A DNA stretch of 64,000 nucleotides from Botryosphaeria dothidea (lineage: Eukaryota; Ascomycota; Dothideomycetes; Botryosphaeriales; Botryosphaeriaceae), in NCBI GenBank assembly GCA_011503125.2, contig WWBZ02000001.1, forward strand, positions 2,914,001 to 2,978,000. The letters run 5' to 3'. Made by a program: the position numbers and the translations under genes. Under the pieces are notes generated by a model. That model ran no database searches. It saw only the letters and a program-made list of their open reading frames with translations, and was not told the DNA's origin. Below are positions 53,013 through 64,000 of this stretch, in pieces; the stretch's first letter is position 1, and every line of letters begins with the position of its first letter.

Positions 53013-56000
53013 TTTTGAAATGTTGTGAAGAGGGGGATACTTTTTTGCGTTTTGTCATTTGGGATAGATTGGCTTTGCGTTTCTTTCTTTTTGATGTGAT
53101 CATGAGGGATGCCCCGATCATGTTTGGAGTATTTTTTTCACGTTTCGCTTCTTTTTCTTCTTCTTCGGTCTAGTTGCTGGGCTTTCTGCTTGCTAGCGCA
53201 GAGGTGTTTTTGGTGTTTTTTTTTTTTTGCCGTCCCGGGATCTGGCAACGGAGGGGCGGATCTTTTGATTTCTGCGGCTTTTACCCTCTTTTCTCTCTTC
53301 TGAGCATCGAGTTTTGGATACGTTCTTGCATGTAGTTCTCGTTCGTTATGCTTGGCGGTTTTGGCTTTTTGGTGGGATTCATGATAGATTTTCTTCTTTT
53401 TTGAGTCCCAATGAGGAGAGCATCAAGTTGAGGGATTGGTTGGATTGTGGATAAGGATTCTGAATGGGTTGGGTGGGTGAAAAGGAGGTGGATGTGCATG
53501 TTACCCGATGATAGGCAAGATGTAGCGTTGAATGGAGAGGATACGTGATTTCATGATCTGTGCGTTTGAGATTCACTTTGAAACTTGTTTGGCTTTCCCA
53601 GGTTAGGTAATGCGTTAGCTACTTTTTTTCCTTAGCAGTGTTGCTAGAAACGGGAAGGAGAATGGTGCTGAAGATTAATGTCATGGAGGCCAATGTATTT
53701 TGTACAATGTAGGCAATTTTTTTTTTTGCATCTCGTCCTCGAATGGGAGCGCGGCGACCAAATACTCGCCTATACCCAGTTAGGATCCATCAGGGCACAA
53801 CGAACCAGAGGATGCATGGCAGTAGGCTTCGGGCTACATTGGCTCTGACGTAGCCCTGGGCGCGGCAAGGCTGCGGCATCCGCGCCGGAATTGTTCAGCT
53901 TGGGCGCCCCCCGCCTTCTGGCTCTCCTCAAATACCTAGCTAGACTTGAAGAGGCGTTGAGAATGACCACCACCCATATTCCCATACTAGCTTCGGGTAC
54001 GGCTCGTCTTACGGCTGGTGTAAAGCTGGAATCAAACCTATCTGTTTAGCTACAATACATCTTGCAAGGACGGTGAAATTGCTTGTCATGCTGAGCCTCA
54101 GCCTTGTCACTTGGGCTGTGCAAGGCACAATTAAGTAACATGGCTATGCAGCGCTGGAAAGGGAGCTGTGAACATCTAGCCGAAGCCGCAAAGAGCAGTC
54201 GATAAATGTTGGCCGGAGATTTGACAATGCCTCACCGGTCAGAGAAGAAAGGATTCCGTTATTGTGGAGACCGAGTTTCCCCGCTCCACGAAGCCAATCA
54301 ATTCAACGTCTGCGCACCAAAAGATTGTCGCCTAAAACCAATCCAAGCCATCTGCAACAGATTACGAACACTCTTGCCTTTCTAGAGAATCCGATTTGCA
54401 GTTGTTTGACTCGTTGTCCTGGTAAAGCGCCATCACATGAATACACAAGCAAGCCTACCAACATCACCATGAAATAGCAATTCAAGATGAAGAATTAGTT
54501 ATGAAATGACAGTCATGTCTCTAGGCCACATATATAATATCAGGTTGTTAGCACTTAAAAACTCGCTTCTCTCGTATGTCTTCATAGAAGACATGATTTG
54601 CGGCTGAGACATCACTTTATTGTGGCGACTAGAAGAAGCCCTCTATATATATTCTTCATTTTCAATTCCCAACTTTTACTTATTCACTTATCGGTGAAGT
54701 AGATATGCCCAATTGGCAACACCCATGAGGCCTCTCGTTGGTGCTGGGCTCTTCGATGTAACCAAGACGAAGCAGCTGGGGCACAGTTGGCGTTATTAAT
54801 TTCATGGCCCCTATTTTTGCTGGTTGAAATGGCCGAGTGAGTGAAAAAAATGTGTATTTTACTCTACTTGGTAAGATAGCCCTGCAGTGGACCGTGGTGT
54901 TGAGACGGGGTGACGGAGACGCGGTTGCCCCAATGAACAAGAAACACAGAACCGAAAACGTGATCAAAGCTTCGTGTTGAAATTTCTATGGACCCGGAGA
55001 CATCTAAACTTTTTTTTGACATTAGATCAAGTGTAGGAGAGCGTTCGGGGGCATAAAAGTGGTAGTAGTGGCGGGGCCCATCGCATTTAAAACAACGGTC
55101 AATGAGCCAGCATACATTTTCGTCCCAGTTTCACGTGCTTGATTAGGCTAACGTTAGTTTTTGAGGTGAAGTCACCGTAGGCAATATAGTTCTTTGCTAT
55201 ATCTGGGCACGAGTGCGCTCTTTGTTAATTCTAGAGAATTCTCAAAAGCGGTATATGGGAAACGTGTTGTGCCCTGTGCCGACACGATGAGCAGCACTTC
55301 TGAGTGAGCCATGGATTAAATCCGCAGTAAATATAGACAAACCGCAATGCCGCAAGAACCCCGACTACACCACCGCAGTGTGCGGAAACGCACAATGCTT
55401 TTCACCAGATTCGCTTACCTCTTTGAGGCTCGCAGCTAGCGTCCGGCGGGCCAGCTTACTCAGACATTCACCAGCTACGGCTAGCCCAAGCATACTCTGG
55501 CTATGTCGTGTGATGTGTGCGCTAACCTCAAGCACGCTGTTGACACCTGCTCTAGGCTGATTGGGTGGTTCACGGGTTGCCTCGTTTGTGTCATGCTGTA
55601 ATGCTGTGCGAAGGTGCCAGCTGAGCCGCAGCGGCAGGCAGCAATAATGCGAACCACGGCCAGCAGGCAACCAGTGTGCCAGTGAACCCTTGTTGTCCGC
55701 CCCCAAACGAACCTGCCCAACGGGCCCCAGAAGCACATAGACGCCCAGCCCAGCTGCACATGGACGCACCCAGCCCGGCGGGCCCCGGTAGCACATCGCG
55801 ATGCCGGAATGTGAAACGCTCTTTTGGCTTTGTATATATGTCGGCGGCGACACACTGAAAATGTGGCAGCTTAGGAGACCCATCGAAGGAAACTTTTCGA
55901 GCTCCTTTCTTCGCTACTCAGCTCAAACAGCATTATCAGATATTGTTCGCCTCTCATCCATTCATTTATCGCTCGCTTCTATCCCTTCGCTTTCAGCAGT

Positions 56001-56192
56001 TGCCTTGCTCATCCCTGCAAGGATACCAGTGGAGTCGGCTTCATTCCCTTCGGCCCCCACTTAGTATTCTACTCGATTCGAGTGGTTGAACATGCATAAA
56101 CCTGGGGTTCAGCTAAATAGCAACTGTAAGCGACACTTGTTCTCGTTGAGATTCCATTCCGTTGCACTAGTCGATGTGCGACTTGCTTAATT
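53013..56192. other. 3.2 kb intergenic region
   Basis: AT-rich in large part, with T-runs near 53220 and 53717. A GC-rich island at about 55.4-55.8 kb contains an imperfect local duplication (GGGCCCCAGAAGCACAT and GGGCCCCGGTAGCACAT). No gene is supported. Confidence 0.45.
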
Positions 56193-56528
56193 ATGGTTAC
56201 GCGCATAGATACCATACCGGCGCTGGAGTTTCAAAGCGACCGCAAGTGGTCATCAGAGGCGATTATAGCCATTGTCGGAGTCCTGGTTACAGTCATACCG
56301 ATGTTCTTGTTCCTCTGGAGGAGAAGCGAATCTCAGAGATTGGCTATCATTGAATGTTTGCGCAAACGAGCGTCTTTTCGAACAAGTACGCCAAAACATC
56401 GCCATGTGCTAGACATGCTTGAAGACTCACAAACCCTTCGATTGCCAGACAGTGAATACGACGCAGAAATGGGCACCATCCAGCCCACAGAACCCCGATC
56501 AACTTTACGTCGGGCCACGACATTGTGA
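56193..56528 (+). CDS. Small single-pass membrane protein
   Basis: 111 residues from an ATG at 56193. Residues of about 22-42 form one hydrophobic helix (AIIAIVGVLVTVIPMFLFLW) followed by a positively charged RRSESQR, so the C-terminus is probably cytosolic. The rest is charged, with an Arg-rich C-terminus (RSTLRRATTL). Similar short membrane proteins with this layout are common in Pezizomycotina next to gene-poor regions, but I recognise no named family. No intron is evident. The surrounding DNA is AT-rich and the frame is short, so its status is moderate. Confidence 0.5.
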   Translation: MVTRIDTIPALEFQSDRKWSSEAIIAIVGVLVTVIPMFLFLWRRSESQRLAIIECLRKRASFRTSTPKHRHVLDMLEDSQTLRLPDSEYDAEMGTIQPTEPRSTLRRATTL

Positions 56529-57022
56529 GCGCGTTATCAGTTTCGCGGGGACCTTATCTTGCCTTGCGGGAGGGTCGAGCAACAGGCAACAGGCACATGG
56601 ATCCATTCCTCTTCAGGCTACCGCAGTTACGCCACATTACGGATCTTCGGGTCCAATCACATAGTAATGAATTATTTTTAAGCAGCTCATATGTACACAA
56701 GTCCATTTGGAGTTAATATACTGTTTTTAAACTCAAGCTCAACCACATCGATGGGTGCTGGACGGTCAACCTTAAATACAATATTCCATAGCCAAAAGGT
56801 CAGATCAAGACTGCTATGAGGAGTTGAAACATTCGTACCGGCTAGCTGCATCGCCAGAAATACGATACAGCACCGTCCGGAAGGATGGCTTAACTGCCTA
56901 TGGAGTTACAAACTTAGACGCGCATATTGTTCATTGGCAGGTGAAAGTGAAATTTTTCGTGGTCCAAAGCTGAGTCGTAGTCGAAACTGGAACAGGAGCA
57001 CCATCAAATCAAACATCATCTC
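56529..57022. other. Intergenic
   Basis: 0.5 kb between two plus-strand genes. Nothing recognisable apart from promoter sequence for the RING-type gene. Confidence 0.5.
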
Positions 57023-58000
57023 ATGACAAACAGATCCCATTCCGAATCTGCTTCCGCGCCGCTGCTCCAATATCTTCTGGTCCTGTTACATCTGGAAAAG
57101 CCTCTGACGCCATCGACGATGGCAAGCTTCGGATATCTATCCCGGTTCCTGAAAGTGGCGACGCCAGAGGATCTCAAGTCAACAAATATTGATGACTGCT
57201 GCATCTGTTTGGGCGGCTTTTCCAAACCTGAGCGTAAGGACAGTGCAAACACACGTGGGAATGTGTGCGATCATCCCATCAAGCTCTCATGTGGCCACAT
57301 CTTCGGGAGAAAATGCATCGTTCGCACCATGCAAATGGATCGATCCTGCTGGAAATGTCCGGTCTGCCGCCGACGCCCAAACGCTCACGGGGAAGCTGTC
57401 ACCACCTACAACTCATTCCACTGTCTCCTTTCTATCTCGCCAAAGCGGTTTGCGGCCGAGTCCAAGCCTTTTTGGAAAGATCTCGACCAAAGTTGGAGCA
57501 ACTGCCACCAAAAGTACAGAGAGGAGGTTTTACACTTCCTACTCTGTATTCCCATTACCTACTTCCAATGGATAGCACTGCTAGATTCTGACGGGAACAT
57601 GTTTCTGCGCGCATCAAAGATTCGGCAAGCCTTCTACGCGGTCTTTGAGCAGATGGTCCCATCCACCGACGAGGACCTTTGGGCGGACTTCGAGGAAATG
57701 GTCGCTGCTCTTATGGAATCTCTGGCCGCCAAATTTTGTCGCACATTTCCCGCGGGCCGGGTTCTTCTGTCTCGGGGAACTCTGAAAGTTGAAATCCATG
57801 GTCGGCGTTTGCGAATCTTGATGCCCTCAAAATGTGGCGGCAAGCAGATACTCACACCGCCTCTCTTCCGACTCGCGACGGATACCTTCCCGGCGCAAAA
57901 CCCCAGAATAAATCTAGCTCCTGTCATTGGCGAAGATGCACCTGTCCATCTCGGGCCCTTCCGGGGAGTTTTTCCCCAGAGTAAATTTCTTCACTGCTAA
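57023..58000 (+). CDS. RING-type zinc-finger protein (probable E3 ligase)
   Basis: 325 residues in one exon if the first ATG is used; an internal ATG at 57119 (MASFGYLSRF) would give 293. A RING-like domain spans residues of about 59-120: CCICLGGF, a 25-residue insertion, then LSCGHIFGRKCIV and CWKCPVCRR. The order of Cys and His (C-x2-C ... C-x-H ... C ... C-P-x-C) fits the fungal CGHxFG-type RING that recruits a ubiquitin-conjugating enzyme. The remaining 200 residues are mostly helical, with WALLDSDGNMF-like and LWADFEEMVAALMESLAAKF segments, and no known domain. Many RING proteins of this type with unknown C-termini occur in lineage-specific fungal expansions. Substrates are unknown. Confidence 0.75.
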   Translation: MTNRSHSESASAPLLQYLLVLLHLEKPLTPSTMASFGYLSRFLKVATPEDLKSTNIDDCCICLGGFSKPERKDSANTRGNVCDHPIKLSCGHIFGRKCIVRTMQMDRSCWKCPVCRRRPNAHGEAVTTYNSFHCLLSISPKRFAAESKPFWKDLDQSWSNCHQKYREEVLHFLLCIPITYFQWIALLDSDGNMFLRASKIRQAFYAVFEQMVPSTDEDLWADFEEMVAALMESLAAKFCRTFPAGRVLLSRGTLKVEIHGRRLRILMPSKCGGKQILTPPLFRLATDTFPAQNPRINLAPVIGEDAPVHLGPFRGVFPQSKFLHC

Positions 58001-58920
58001 AGACGTTCCGGTGACCATGTCGGTGGAGATGAGTGGGTTGCGGTGAAGAATATCGGGGGTCGTCTCTGTAGGTTGCAGTTTGATCAGCCAATGCAGACAG
58101 ATTAGCGTGCTAATCTAATAGTGAGCAAAAAAACTAGAAAACGTAATGAAGCTGGACAAGTTATTGATTCCCTTCCTCCGTCCGCCAAAGGCCGTTGGCA
58201 CATACCGGGGTCACCTAAAAAGAAAATCCCGGGAGGAAGTAGCAAAAAGGGGTATATAGACAAGAATGTAATAACGGCGCAAACCTTCACCAACCACCGA
58301 TGTGAAAAGAGTCCTCTGCCAAGGCTCGCAAATTGCTGTGATAAAAAGCCAAAGACATGGCTGCAAAAGAAGAAGCGAATCCGCTCATGTACTCCGTGAC
58401 TCCCACCCCAAGGTACCCTGACCGTCTGAGTGAATACCAAAAACAAAAAGACCCTCAAAAAAATCCTCCACCTTTTCCTGATTCTCAGGCTATGATCCCA
58501 CCTCAAGATGATCAACATCCACCGCCTCCACTTTTATTGGCTCGGTTGTAGTTCCATAGGGCGTCTAGTGGACCTGCGATGATGTGTTCAGAAATCCGAC
58601 GCGGTAGGAAGCCGATGTAGTAACGATTTCGACGACAATGACAACGAGCGCTCGTGTGTTTTTTAACGAAGAGTTCGAGGACAAGGCGTCCTCCGTGAGC
58701 CGAAGCGTTCCTTACTTCGGACAGGCAAATATGTCCCGCATAATGCCCGGGCAGGCGATAGCTCAGCGCGCTTGCGAGTAATGTTCAAGAAAAAAAGTTC
58801 TGCGCCTCCAAGCATCAGCTGACTCGCTCGACCAGCACAACCTCAGGAAGGCAACGTACCTCTCCCCCACAGGAAACCTCCCATTCCGCATTTTCCACTC
58901 AGCACAACGCACACTCCCTC
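58001..58920. other. Convergent intergenic region
   Basis: 0.9 kb between facing genes. It contains short frames on both strands and A-rich stretches. Nothing is recognised. Confidence 0.5.
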
Positions 58921-59307
58921 TCACTCGGGCCCGCTCTCGCCGCCCCTCGTCCTCGACGCGCTCCTGCTGCGGCTGCGCTCGCCGCCGCACCGCAGCTCCT
59001 GGCTCCACAGCTCGAGCGCGGCGTGGCGGTCGTGCAGCAGCTTGATGCTCTCGTCCAGCTGCGTGCGGCCGCGCTCCGAGACCTCGCGCGCCTCGCGCTC
59101 GTGCCGCTCCGCCGTCACCTCGCGCACCAGCTCCTCCAGGCGCGCCTTGGCCGACTTCTTGTACTGCGTGCGCCGGAAGGAGCGCGCGCGGTCGGACGAC
59201 GCGCTGCGCGTCTGCCCGACGTACTTGGGGACCTGCAGCGTCGACGAGGGGAAGCCCTGGTGGGAGGGGCCGGCGGCGGCGGCGGCGGCGGAGGTCGTGG
59301 TTGCCAT
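58921..59307 (-). CDS. Small Ser/Arg-rich coiled-coil protein
   Basis: 128 residues from the ATG at 59305-59307. It starts with a Thr/Ala-rich stretch (a run of Ala), then a basic region (RARSFRRTQYKKSAKARLEE) that runs into a charged helix or coiled coil (ELVREVTAERHEREAREVSE). It ends in an Arg/Ser dipeptide tail (ERSRSRSASRTR). RS-rich tails suggest a nuclear or RNA-linked role, but no family is recognised. The frame is open far upstream and includes a polyglutamine run from the CTG/CAG repeat near 59421-59442. I prefer the internal ATG because the upstream part looks like a leader. Coding GC is very high. Confidence 0.55.
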   Translation of the reverse strand: MATTTSAAAAAAGPSHQGFPSSTLQVPKYVGQTRSASSDRARSFRRTQYKKSAKARLEELVREVTAERHEREAREVSERGRTQLDESIKLLHDRHAALELWSQELRCGGERSRSRSASRTRGGESGPE

Positions 59308-61022
59308 GGCGGTTGTTGAGCGGTGATCTAGTTGACAGGCAGGTAGGTATGTGGAGAAGCCTTGGTGTCCTCGGTTGTTCGAGTCTGGTTCGACTGGCAA
59401 GAGCCTGCTGAGAATCAGGTGCTGCTGCTGCTGCTGCTGCTGAAGAGGATTGGAAAAGAAAAGTGCAAGCTTCAGCTGCGAAGGGAAAATTGTCGGTGTG
59501 GCAGCGAAGTGGTGATGAGCGAGGTTGGAAATAATAACGGAGATTCTATAGCTCCAAGTCTCATAAGTAGCGAGATGGTGGTTCGAGCACAGGGCGCCTT
59601 CCTGCGCCTGGCCCCCGGTCTGGTGATGATGGGAGGCAGAGACGAAGAGAGGTACGTGGAACGTGTGGAGCTCGCATAAACCGCAGATCCCCGTAATTAG
59701 ACTGTGCGCTGGGGGTGAAATCAAAATCACAATTTCGTGTAGTATTTGGTTGGCGAGTCCGCGAGCCCCGGGCCAACCCCTTCCTCGCCCCAGCCAAAGC
59801 AAAAAAGAAATGACCGAAAACGATCAAGATGGGCAATAAAGGAGATCCCGAAGCTAAAACGCCAATGATTGACTTTGCAGTTGCTGCCTCGCCTCTCATT
59901 TCCAGCGCCCCCGGTCCTTCCGGCCGCTTGTCCAAACGAGTAGCCCTATGTCGGACCTGCCTTTTGCTTTTTTACTGACCACTCTGAAACACGTGCGAGG
60001 CAGTTTATGAAACGCAATAAACACGAACCAGTGTCTAAAATTGTCAGCCCTACCCGCTGCCGCGCAAAGCTGTTATGAGCATTGGGGACGCCACGGGCCG
60101 CCCTCCTCCCCGTGCGCAATTCACCGGTCCGCTCGTAGCTCCTTAGTCACTCGCCTCATTTCGAACCCTCCGTTGGCACAATTTAATCCACCGAGGATGA
60201 TGATGGCTCGCCTACGCCGCCGTTGCCGAGAGAGGTACAGGAAATCTTTATTGGATGCCCGCTTTATTGGGACCATCTCTCCACCTCGCATTTGAGCAAC
60301 GGCCATTTCGTGCTTATTCAAGGCCCGTCATGCACCTCTAATTCTCCGAAATACATCGACTCCAGGTAGCATGGGTCGACGAGAGCTCGAAAAGACACCT
60401 AGACTCACCGTGGCGGAAACTTCCATGTGGCTAACTCGCTCTCGGCACCCAGAGTTAAAGGGTGTTCAGGTTCTTCTTGAGTCCTGGTCTGAGACACAAT
60501 AGTATGAACCATGGGCAGGGACCAATGGCAACGTCAGCGTGACGGCATTGCGCTGAACGTCAGGGGCACGGTATCGGTAGAAAAGCACGCGGGGTGGCTC
60601 CATCCAGGTGCCCACGCTGGACGTCGTGAGAACACTTCGACCAGCGGATGGCCTCTGATTTTCACAAGATAAGCAAGCGATGCGGGGAACGTAGTCAGAG
60701 GGAAGCTTAAATTCTTCCATTATTGGTATCTTAATCCGGTTGCTTCTGGTGGCAACTCTCAAAACTCTCAAAACCCTGTTGAGGGGTATATGCTCTTAAC
60801 CAAGGTCCAGCGGCGCATGTTGAACGCTGCATTTTTCCCATCCGTTTCCCTGTACCGAAACGCCTTGCAAAATTTCCATTGTTGAAAAACGCCGATGTTG
60901 AATTCTTCATCAGCCCCCTTCCATATCATGCCTGTTGAAAAGACTTTTGATATCGTAACACATGACAGTCAGCTACCGTTGCTGGAAGCTGTCGCAGCTA
61001 TGTTGGAGTAGCTGCTGTACGC
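59308..61022. other. Intergenic region
   Basis: 1.7 kb between the start of the Ser/Arg-rich gene and the end of methionine synthase. It holds the CTG repeat and a CACGTG palindrome near 59992. An 83-codon minus-strand frame starting MEEFKLPSDYVPR (around 60720) was noted but is not supported. Confidence 0.45.
59421..59442. repeat. Short CTG/CAG microsatellite
   Basis: Seven copies of CTG in a row. On the minus strand it would read as CAG and encode glutamine in the upstream extension of the Ser/Arg-rich gene. Such repeats often vary in length between strains. Confidence 0.8.
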
Positions 61023-63431
61023 TTAGTTGGCGTACTTCTGGCGGTAGAACTTGGCGGCGTTGACCAGGTTGGTCAGAGCCTCCTTGGTCTCCTTCCACTG
61101 ACGCGTCTTGAGACCGCAGTCAGGGTTGATCCAAAGCTGGTCAGGCTTGAGGTAAGCAAGCATCTCCTCGATGCGGTACTTGATCTCATCCTCCGGCGGC
61201 ACACGCGGGGAGTGGATGTCGTAGACACCAGGGCCAATGTGGCGGGGGTAGGCCTTGTCAACGAAGACCTTGAGGAGCTTGGCGTCACTCTTGCTGTTCT
61301 CAATGGAGAGGACATCGGCGTCAAGAGCAGCAATGGCGTGGAAGAAGTCCTGGAACTCGGAGTAGCAGAAGTGGGAGTGGATCTGGGTCGAGTCCTGGAC
61401 ACCAGCGGTGGAGAGCTTGAACGAGTCGACAGCCCACGAGAGGTAAGCCTCACGCTCCTTGCCAGAACGGAGGGGAAGACCCTCACGGAGGGCAGGCTCG
61501 TCGACCTGGATGACATAGATACCAGCAGCCTCGAGGTCAACGACCTCGTCGCGGAGAGCAAGAGCGAGCTGCTGAGCCTGGACGGACTGGTGGACATCGT
61601 CACGGGGGAAAGACCACCGCAGGCAGGTGATGGGACCGGTGAGCATGCCCTTCATAGGCTTCTTCGACTTCTGAGCAGCGTACTTGGACTCCTTGACGGT
61701 CATAGGAGCAGGGCGGGAGATGTCACCGACGATGATCGGGGGGCGGACGCAGCGGGAGCCGTAAGACTGGACCCAGGCGTGGGTGGTGAAGACGTAGCCG
61801 TTCAGGCGCTCACCGAAGTACTGAACCATGTCGTTGCGCTCAGGCTCACCGTGGACGTAGACATCGAGGTCAAGCTCGTCCTGGACGGCGATGACATCAT
61901 CGATCTCCTTCTCAATGAACTTCTCGTACTCCTCAGCGGTGATCTCACCCTTGGTGAACTTATTACGCTGGATACGGATCTCCTTGGTCTGGGGGAAGGA
62001 GCCGATGGTGGTGGTGGGGAAGAGAGGGAGATTGAGGTGGGTCTTCTGCTGGGCGTAGCGCTCAGGGAAGGGCGACTTGCGGAGGTGCTGCTCAGGGGTG
62101 ACCTCAGACTGGCGCTTCTTGACGTTGGGGTCGTTGGTGCGGGCAGACGAGGCGCGGGCCTGCATCAACTTGGCGTTGGCGTCGATCTGCTCACGGACGG
62201 AGGCAGGGCCCTCAGTGACGGCCTTGGCAATGACAGCAACCTCGACGGTCTTCTCGCTGGCGAACGAGAACCAGTCGCGGACCTCCTCGGGCAGCTTCTT
62301 CTCGCTGGCAAGGGTGTGGGGAGTGTGGAGGAGGGAGCTGGAGGTGGCAACGATGACACGCTCCTTGCCGAGCTTCTGGACGGCAGTCTCAACGAGCTCA
62401 ATGGCCTTCTTGAAGTTGGTCTTCCAGATGTTACGGCCGTCGACAACACCAGCGGAGAGAACCTGCTGGGAGCCGAGCTTCTCAATGACAGGAAGAAGCT
62501 GCTCAGGGTTACGGACAAGGTCGATGTGGATACCGTAGAGGTGAGAGATGGAGGGGAAGACCTCGAAGTTGTGGACAATATCACCGAAGTAGGTGGCCAA
62601 GACAAGCTTGGGGATGTTGGAGCCAGAGAGCTTCTCGTAGGCAGGCTTGAAAGCATCCTTGACCTCGGCGGGGAGGTCGAAGACGAGGACAGGCTCGTCG
62701 ATCTGAACGGTCTCGGCGCCAGCGGCCTTCAGCTTCTCAAGGAGCTCGACGTAGACGGGAAGCAGCTTCTCGAGCAGGCTGATAGGCTTCACGCTCTGGC
62801 CACGGTCGGCCTTGCCGAGGGCAAGGAAGGAAACCGGGCCAAGAAGGACGGGGCGAGTGATGATTCCAGCCTCCTTGGCCTCAAGGAACTCGGCAACGGG
62901 CTTGGGGTTGGAGGCCAGCTTGAAGGTCTGGTTGTCCTGGAGAGTGGGCTTGACATAGTGGTAGTTGGAGTCGAACCACTTGACCATTTCCTGTATTTCC
63001 GTCAGATTCCGCTTGATCCTTGCAGTAATACGTGTCGGCTTACAAGGGAAGGAACGTCAATTCCGTCCTTCTGGTGACCACGGCCCATGGCGAAGTACTC
63101 GTCAATGGGCTCGAGACCGTGCTTGGAGTAACGCTCGGGGATGGCCTGCGAAGGATTGCGTTAGTACGAGTACGCAGAGGGATGGATGCGCAGATCTTAC
63201 GTTGAACAGCTGGATGTGGTCAAGAACGTGGTCGTAGAAGGCGAAGTCGTTGCTGGGGATGATGTCGACGCCAGCCTCCTTCTGGATCTTCCAGTGAGCG
63301 AGACGCAGCCTCTTGCCCTCGGCGATGACCTCGTCGCGCGAGATCTTGCCGGCCCAGTAGGCCTCGTTGGCCTTCTTCAGGTCACGGTTCACACCCATGC
63401 GGGGGAAACCAAGGACGGACGACTGAACCAT
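61023..63431 (-). CDS. MET6: Cobalamin-independent methionine synthase
   Basis: Three exons: 63431-63201, 63145-63044 and 62990-61023, giving 766 residues, the expected length for MetE/Met6. Introns are 55 and 53 bp and both lie near the 5' end; the first has a TACTAAC-type branch point. The enzyme transfers a methyl group from 5-methyltetrahydropteroyl-triglutamate to homocysteine, the last step of methionine synthesis, in the cytosol. Two related barrels are visible. The N-terminal one starts SSVLGFPRMGVNRDLKKANE. The C-terminal one has TTTIGSFPQTKEIR and the zinc ligands: His and Cys in HSHFCYSEF, Glu in SIENSKSD and Cys in NPDCGLKTR. Codon use is very biased (almost no rare third positions), as expected for an abundant protein, and this explains the 621-codon antisense shadow frame. 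Confidence 0.97.
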
Positions 63432-64000
63432 GGTGGTGAAAGTTGCTCTGAGGGTCTAGGAACAAAGAGCAATGAAGATAATTGATGCAATAAAGGCTCC
63501 AGCAGGCGAGAGACCTTTATGAGTGCGGAGGAAGAGGATGGAGAAGGTGGTGGGGAGGAGGATGAAGATGGACGGACGGCGGGGAGGGGCAGCAAGAAAA
63601 ATATACTCGGGCCCCGCCATTGGCCTGTGGGCTTGTTGGCTCGACTAGCGCCGAAAGCGTCGCTGGCGTGCTCATGCCGATGTCGGGCGATATTGGGCAA
63701 CCCGATAACCTCGCCGCCGACATTGTCGCAAAATTTACGATGCAAAAGTTCCCGACGCATATGGTGGAGGTCTCAGGGCGTTTTTATACGTTTTGCACCA
63801 AGCTGCCCCGCGTTCCTGGGGTAGCTACCTTGATGGAGGCCGCCGCGCGCGCACAGAGTCGATCTTCGGCAGTCGACCATCGGCATCGCGTCCCCAGGGG
63901 TTTTTTCATGCCTGAGGCCAGCACCGCCGCGCCCGCTGCGCCCGCTCCACCAACGCCTGCAAAGTGAACAACGACAGCCCTCAGCCCATCATCGCCAGTA
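63432..64000. other. Methionine synthase promoter and right edge
   Basis: The 5' flank of the methionine synthase gene. Short frames on both strands run to the window edge; none shows a domain. A gene beginning beyond the edge cannot be judged. Confidence 0.45.

Noticed and set aside
60466..60723. Minus-strand frame starting MEEFKLPSDYVPR
   Set aside because: Short, no domain, and no clear promoter or splice support.
61212..63077. 621-codon plus-strand open frame
   Set aside because: It is antisense to methionine synthase, caused by extreme codon bias; the opposite strand has a complete, conserved enzyme.
63620..63967. 115-codon plus-strand frame at the right edge
   Set aside because: It lies in the methionine synthase promoter region, has an Ala/Pro-rich end and no domain.
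1..64000. CRISPR arrays, 5S or other rRNA genes, phage or bacterial operons
   Set aside because: No regularly spaced direct repeats or rRNA signature strings were seen, and gene structure is eukaryotic throughout.

Overview
The window is nuclear DNA from a filamentous ascomycete (Pezizomycotina; a dothideomycete is possible but not shown). The evidence is short GT-AG introns, mostly 47-90 bp, many with a CTGAC- or CTAAC-type branch point; a tRNA gene with an intron after position 37; and protein families that are largely fungal: a DUF3405 type II membrane protein, a 'tachykinin-family' regulator-like protein, kelch proteins with one transmembrane helix, and Rtt106. Genes are well separated, with several 1-3 kb gaps, and are not in operons. 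I rebuilt the spliced gene models by hand from splice signals, reading frame and family alignment. No database search was possible.

Layout. 0-5 kb: a possible decayed C2H2 zinc-finger fragment, an intron-containing tRNA-Arg(UCU), a perfect-hairpin copy of a dispersed repeat, and kelch membrane protein 1 (-). 5-15 kb: a coiled-coil protein (+), a seven-exon AVT/SLC38-type amino-acid transporter (-), and a six-exon kelch membrane protein 2 (-). 15-26 kb: a 3 kb gap with a second repeat copy, a spliced Cys-rich probable zinc-binding protein (-) with no long single ORF, an Asn/Gly/Arg-rich protein (+), the histone chaperone Rtt106 (+), and a 664-residue fungal regulator-like protein (+). 27-34 kb: a small secreted protein (-), a third repeat copy, a small lysine-rich conserved protein (+), and the DUF3405 protein (+). 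36-46 kb: a secreted bicupin oxalate decarboxylase (+), repeat fragments, a divergent fumarylacetoacetase-like enzyme (+) with a repeat copy in its first intron, a glutathione S-transferase (+), and a small secreted Ala/Gly/Val-rich protein with two Lys-Arg sites (+). 46-64 kb: a probable two-exon gene (-), the very large kelch membrane protein 3 (+), a small membrane protein (+), a RING-type protein (+), a small coiled-coil protein (-), and cobalamin-independent methionine synthase (-).

Themes. Three kelch-propeller proteins with one transmembrane helix lie within about 50 kb, which suggests a cell-surface sensor or polarity family. Two genes contain 12-nt microexons. A degenerate repeat family appears at least six times, with differences between copies that are mainly transitions in the best-aligned fragment, as expected after repeat-induced point mutation. 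The fumarylacetoacetase-like and GST genes lie side by side on the same strand, as would suit a small aromatic-acid or detoxification pathway, but the hydrolase lacks several substrate-binding residues of true fumarylacetoacetase. I found no CRISPR array, rRNA gene, phage or intact transposase.
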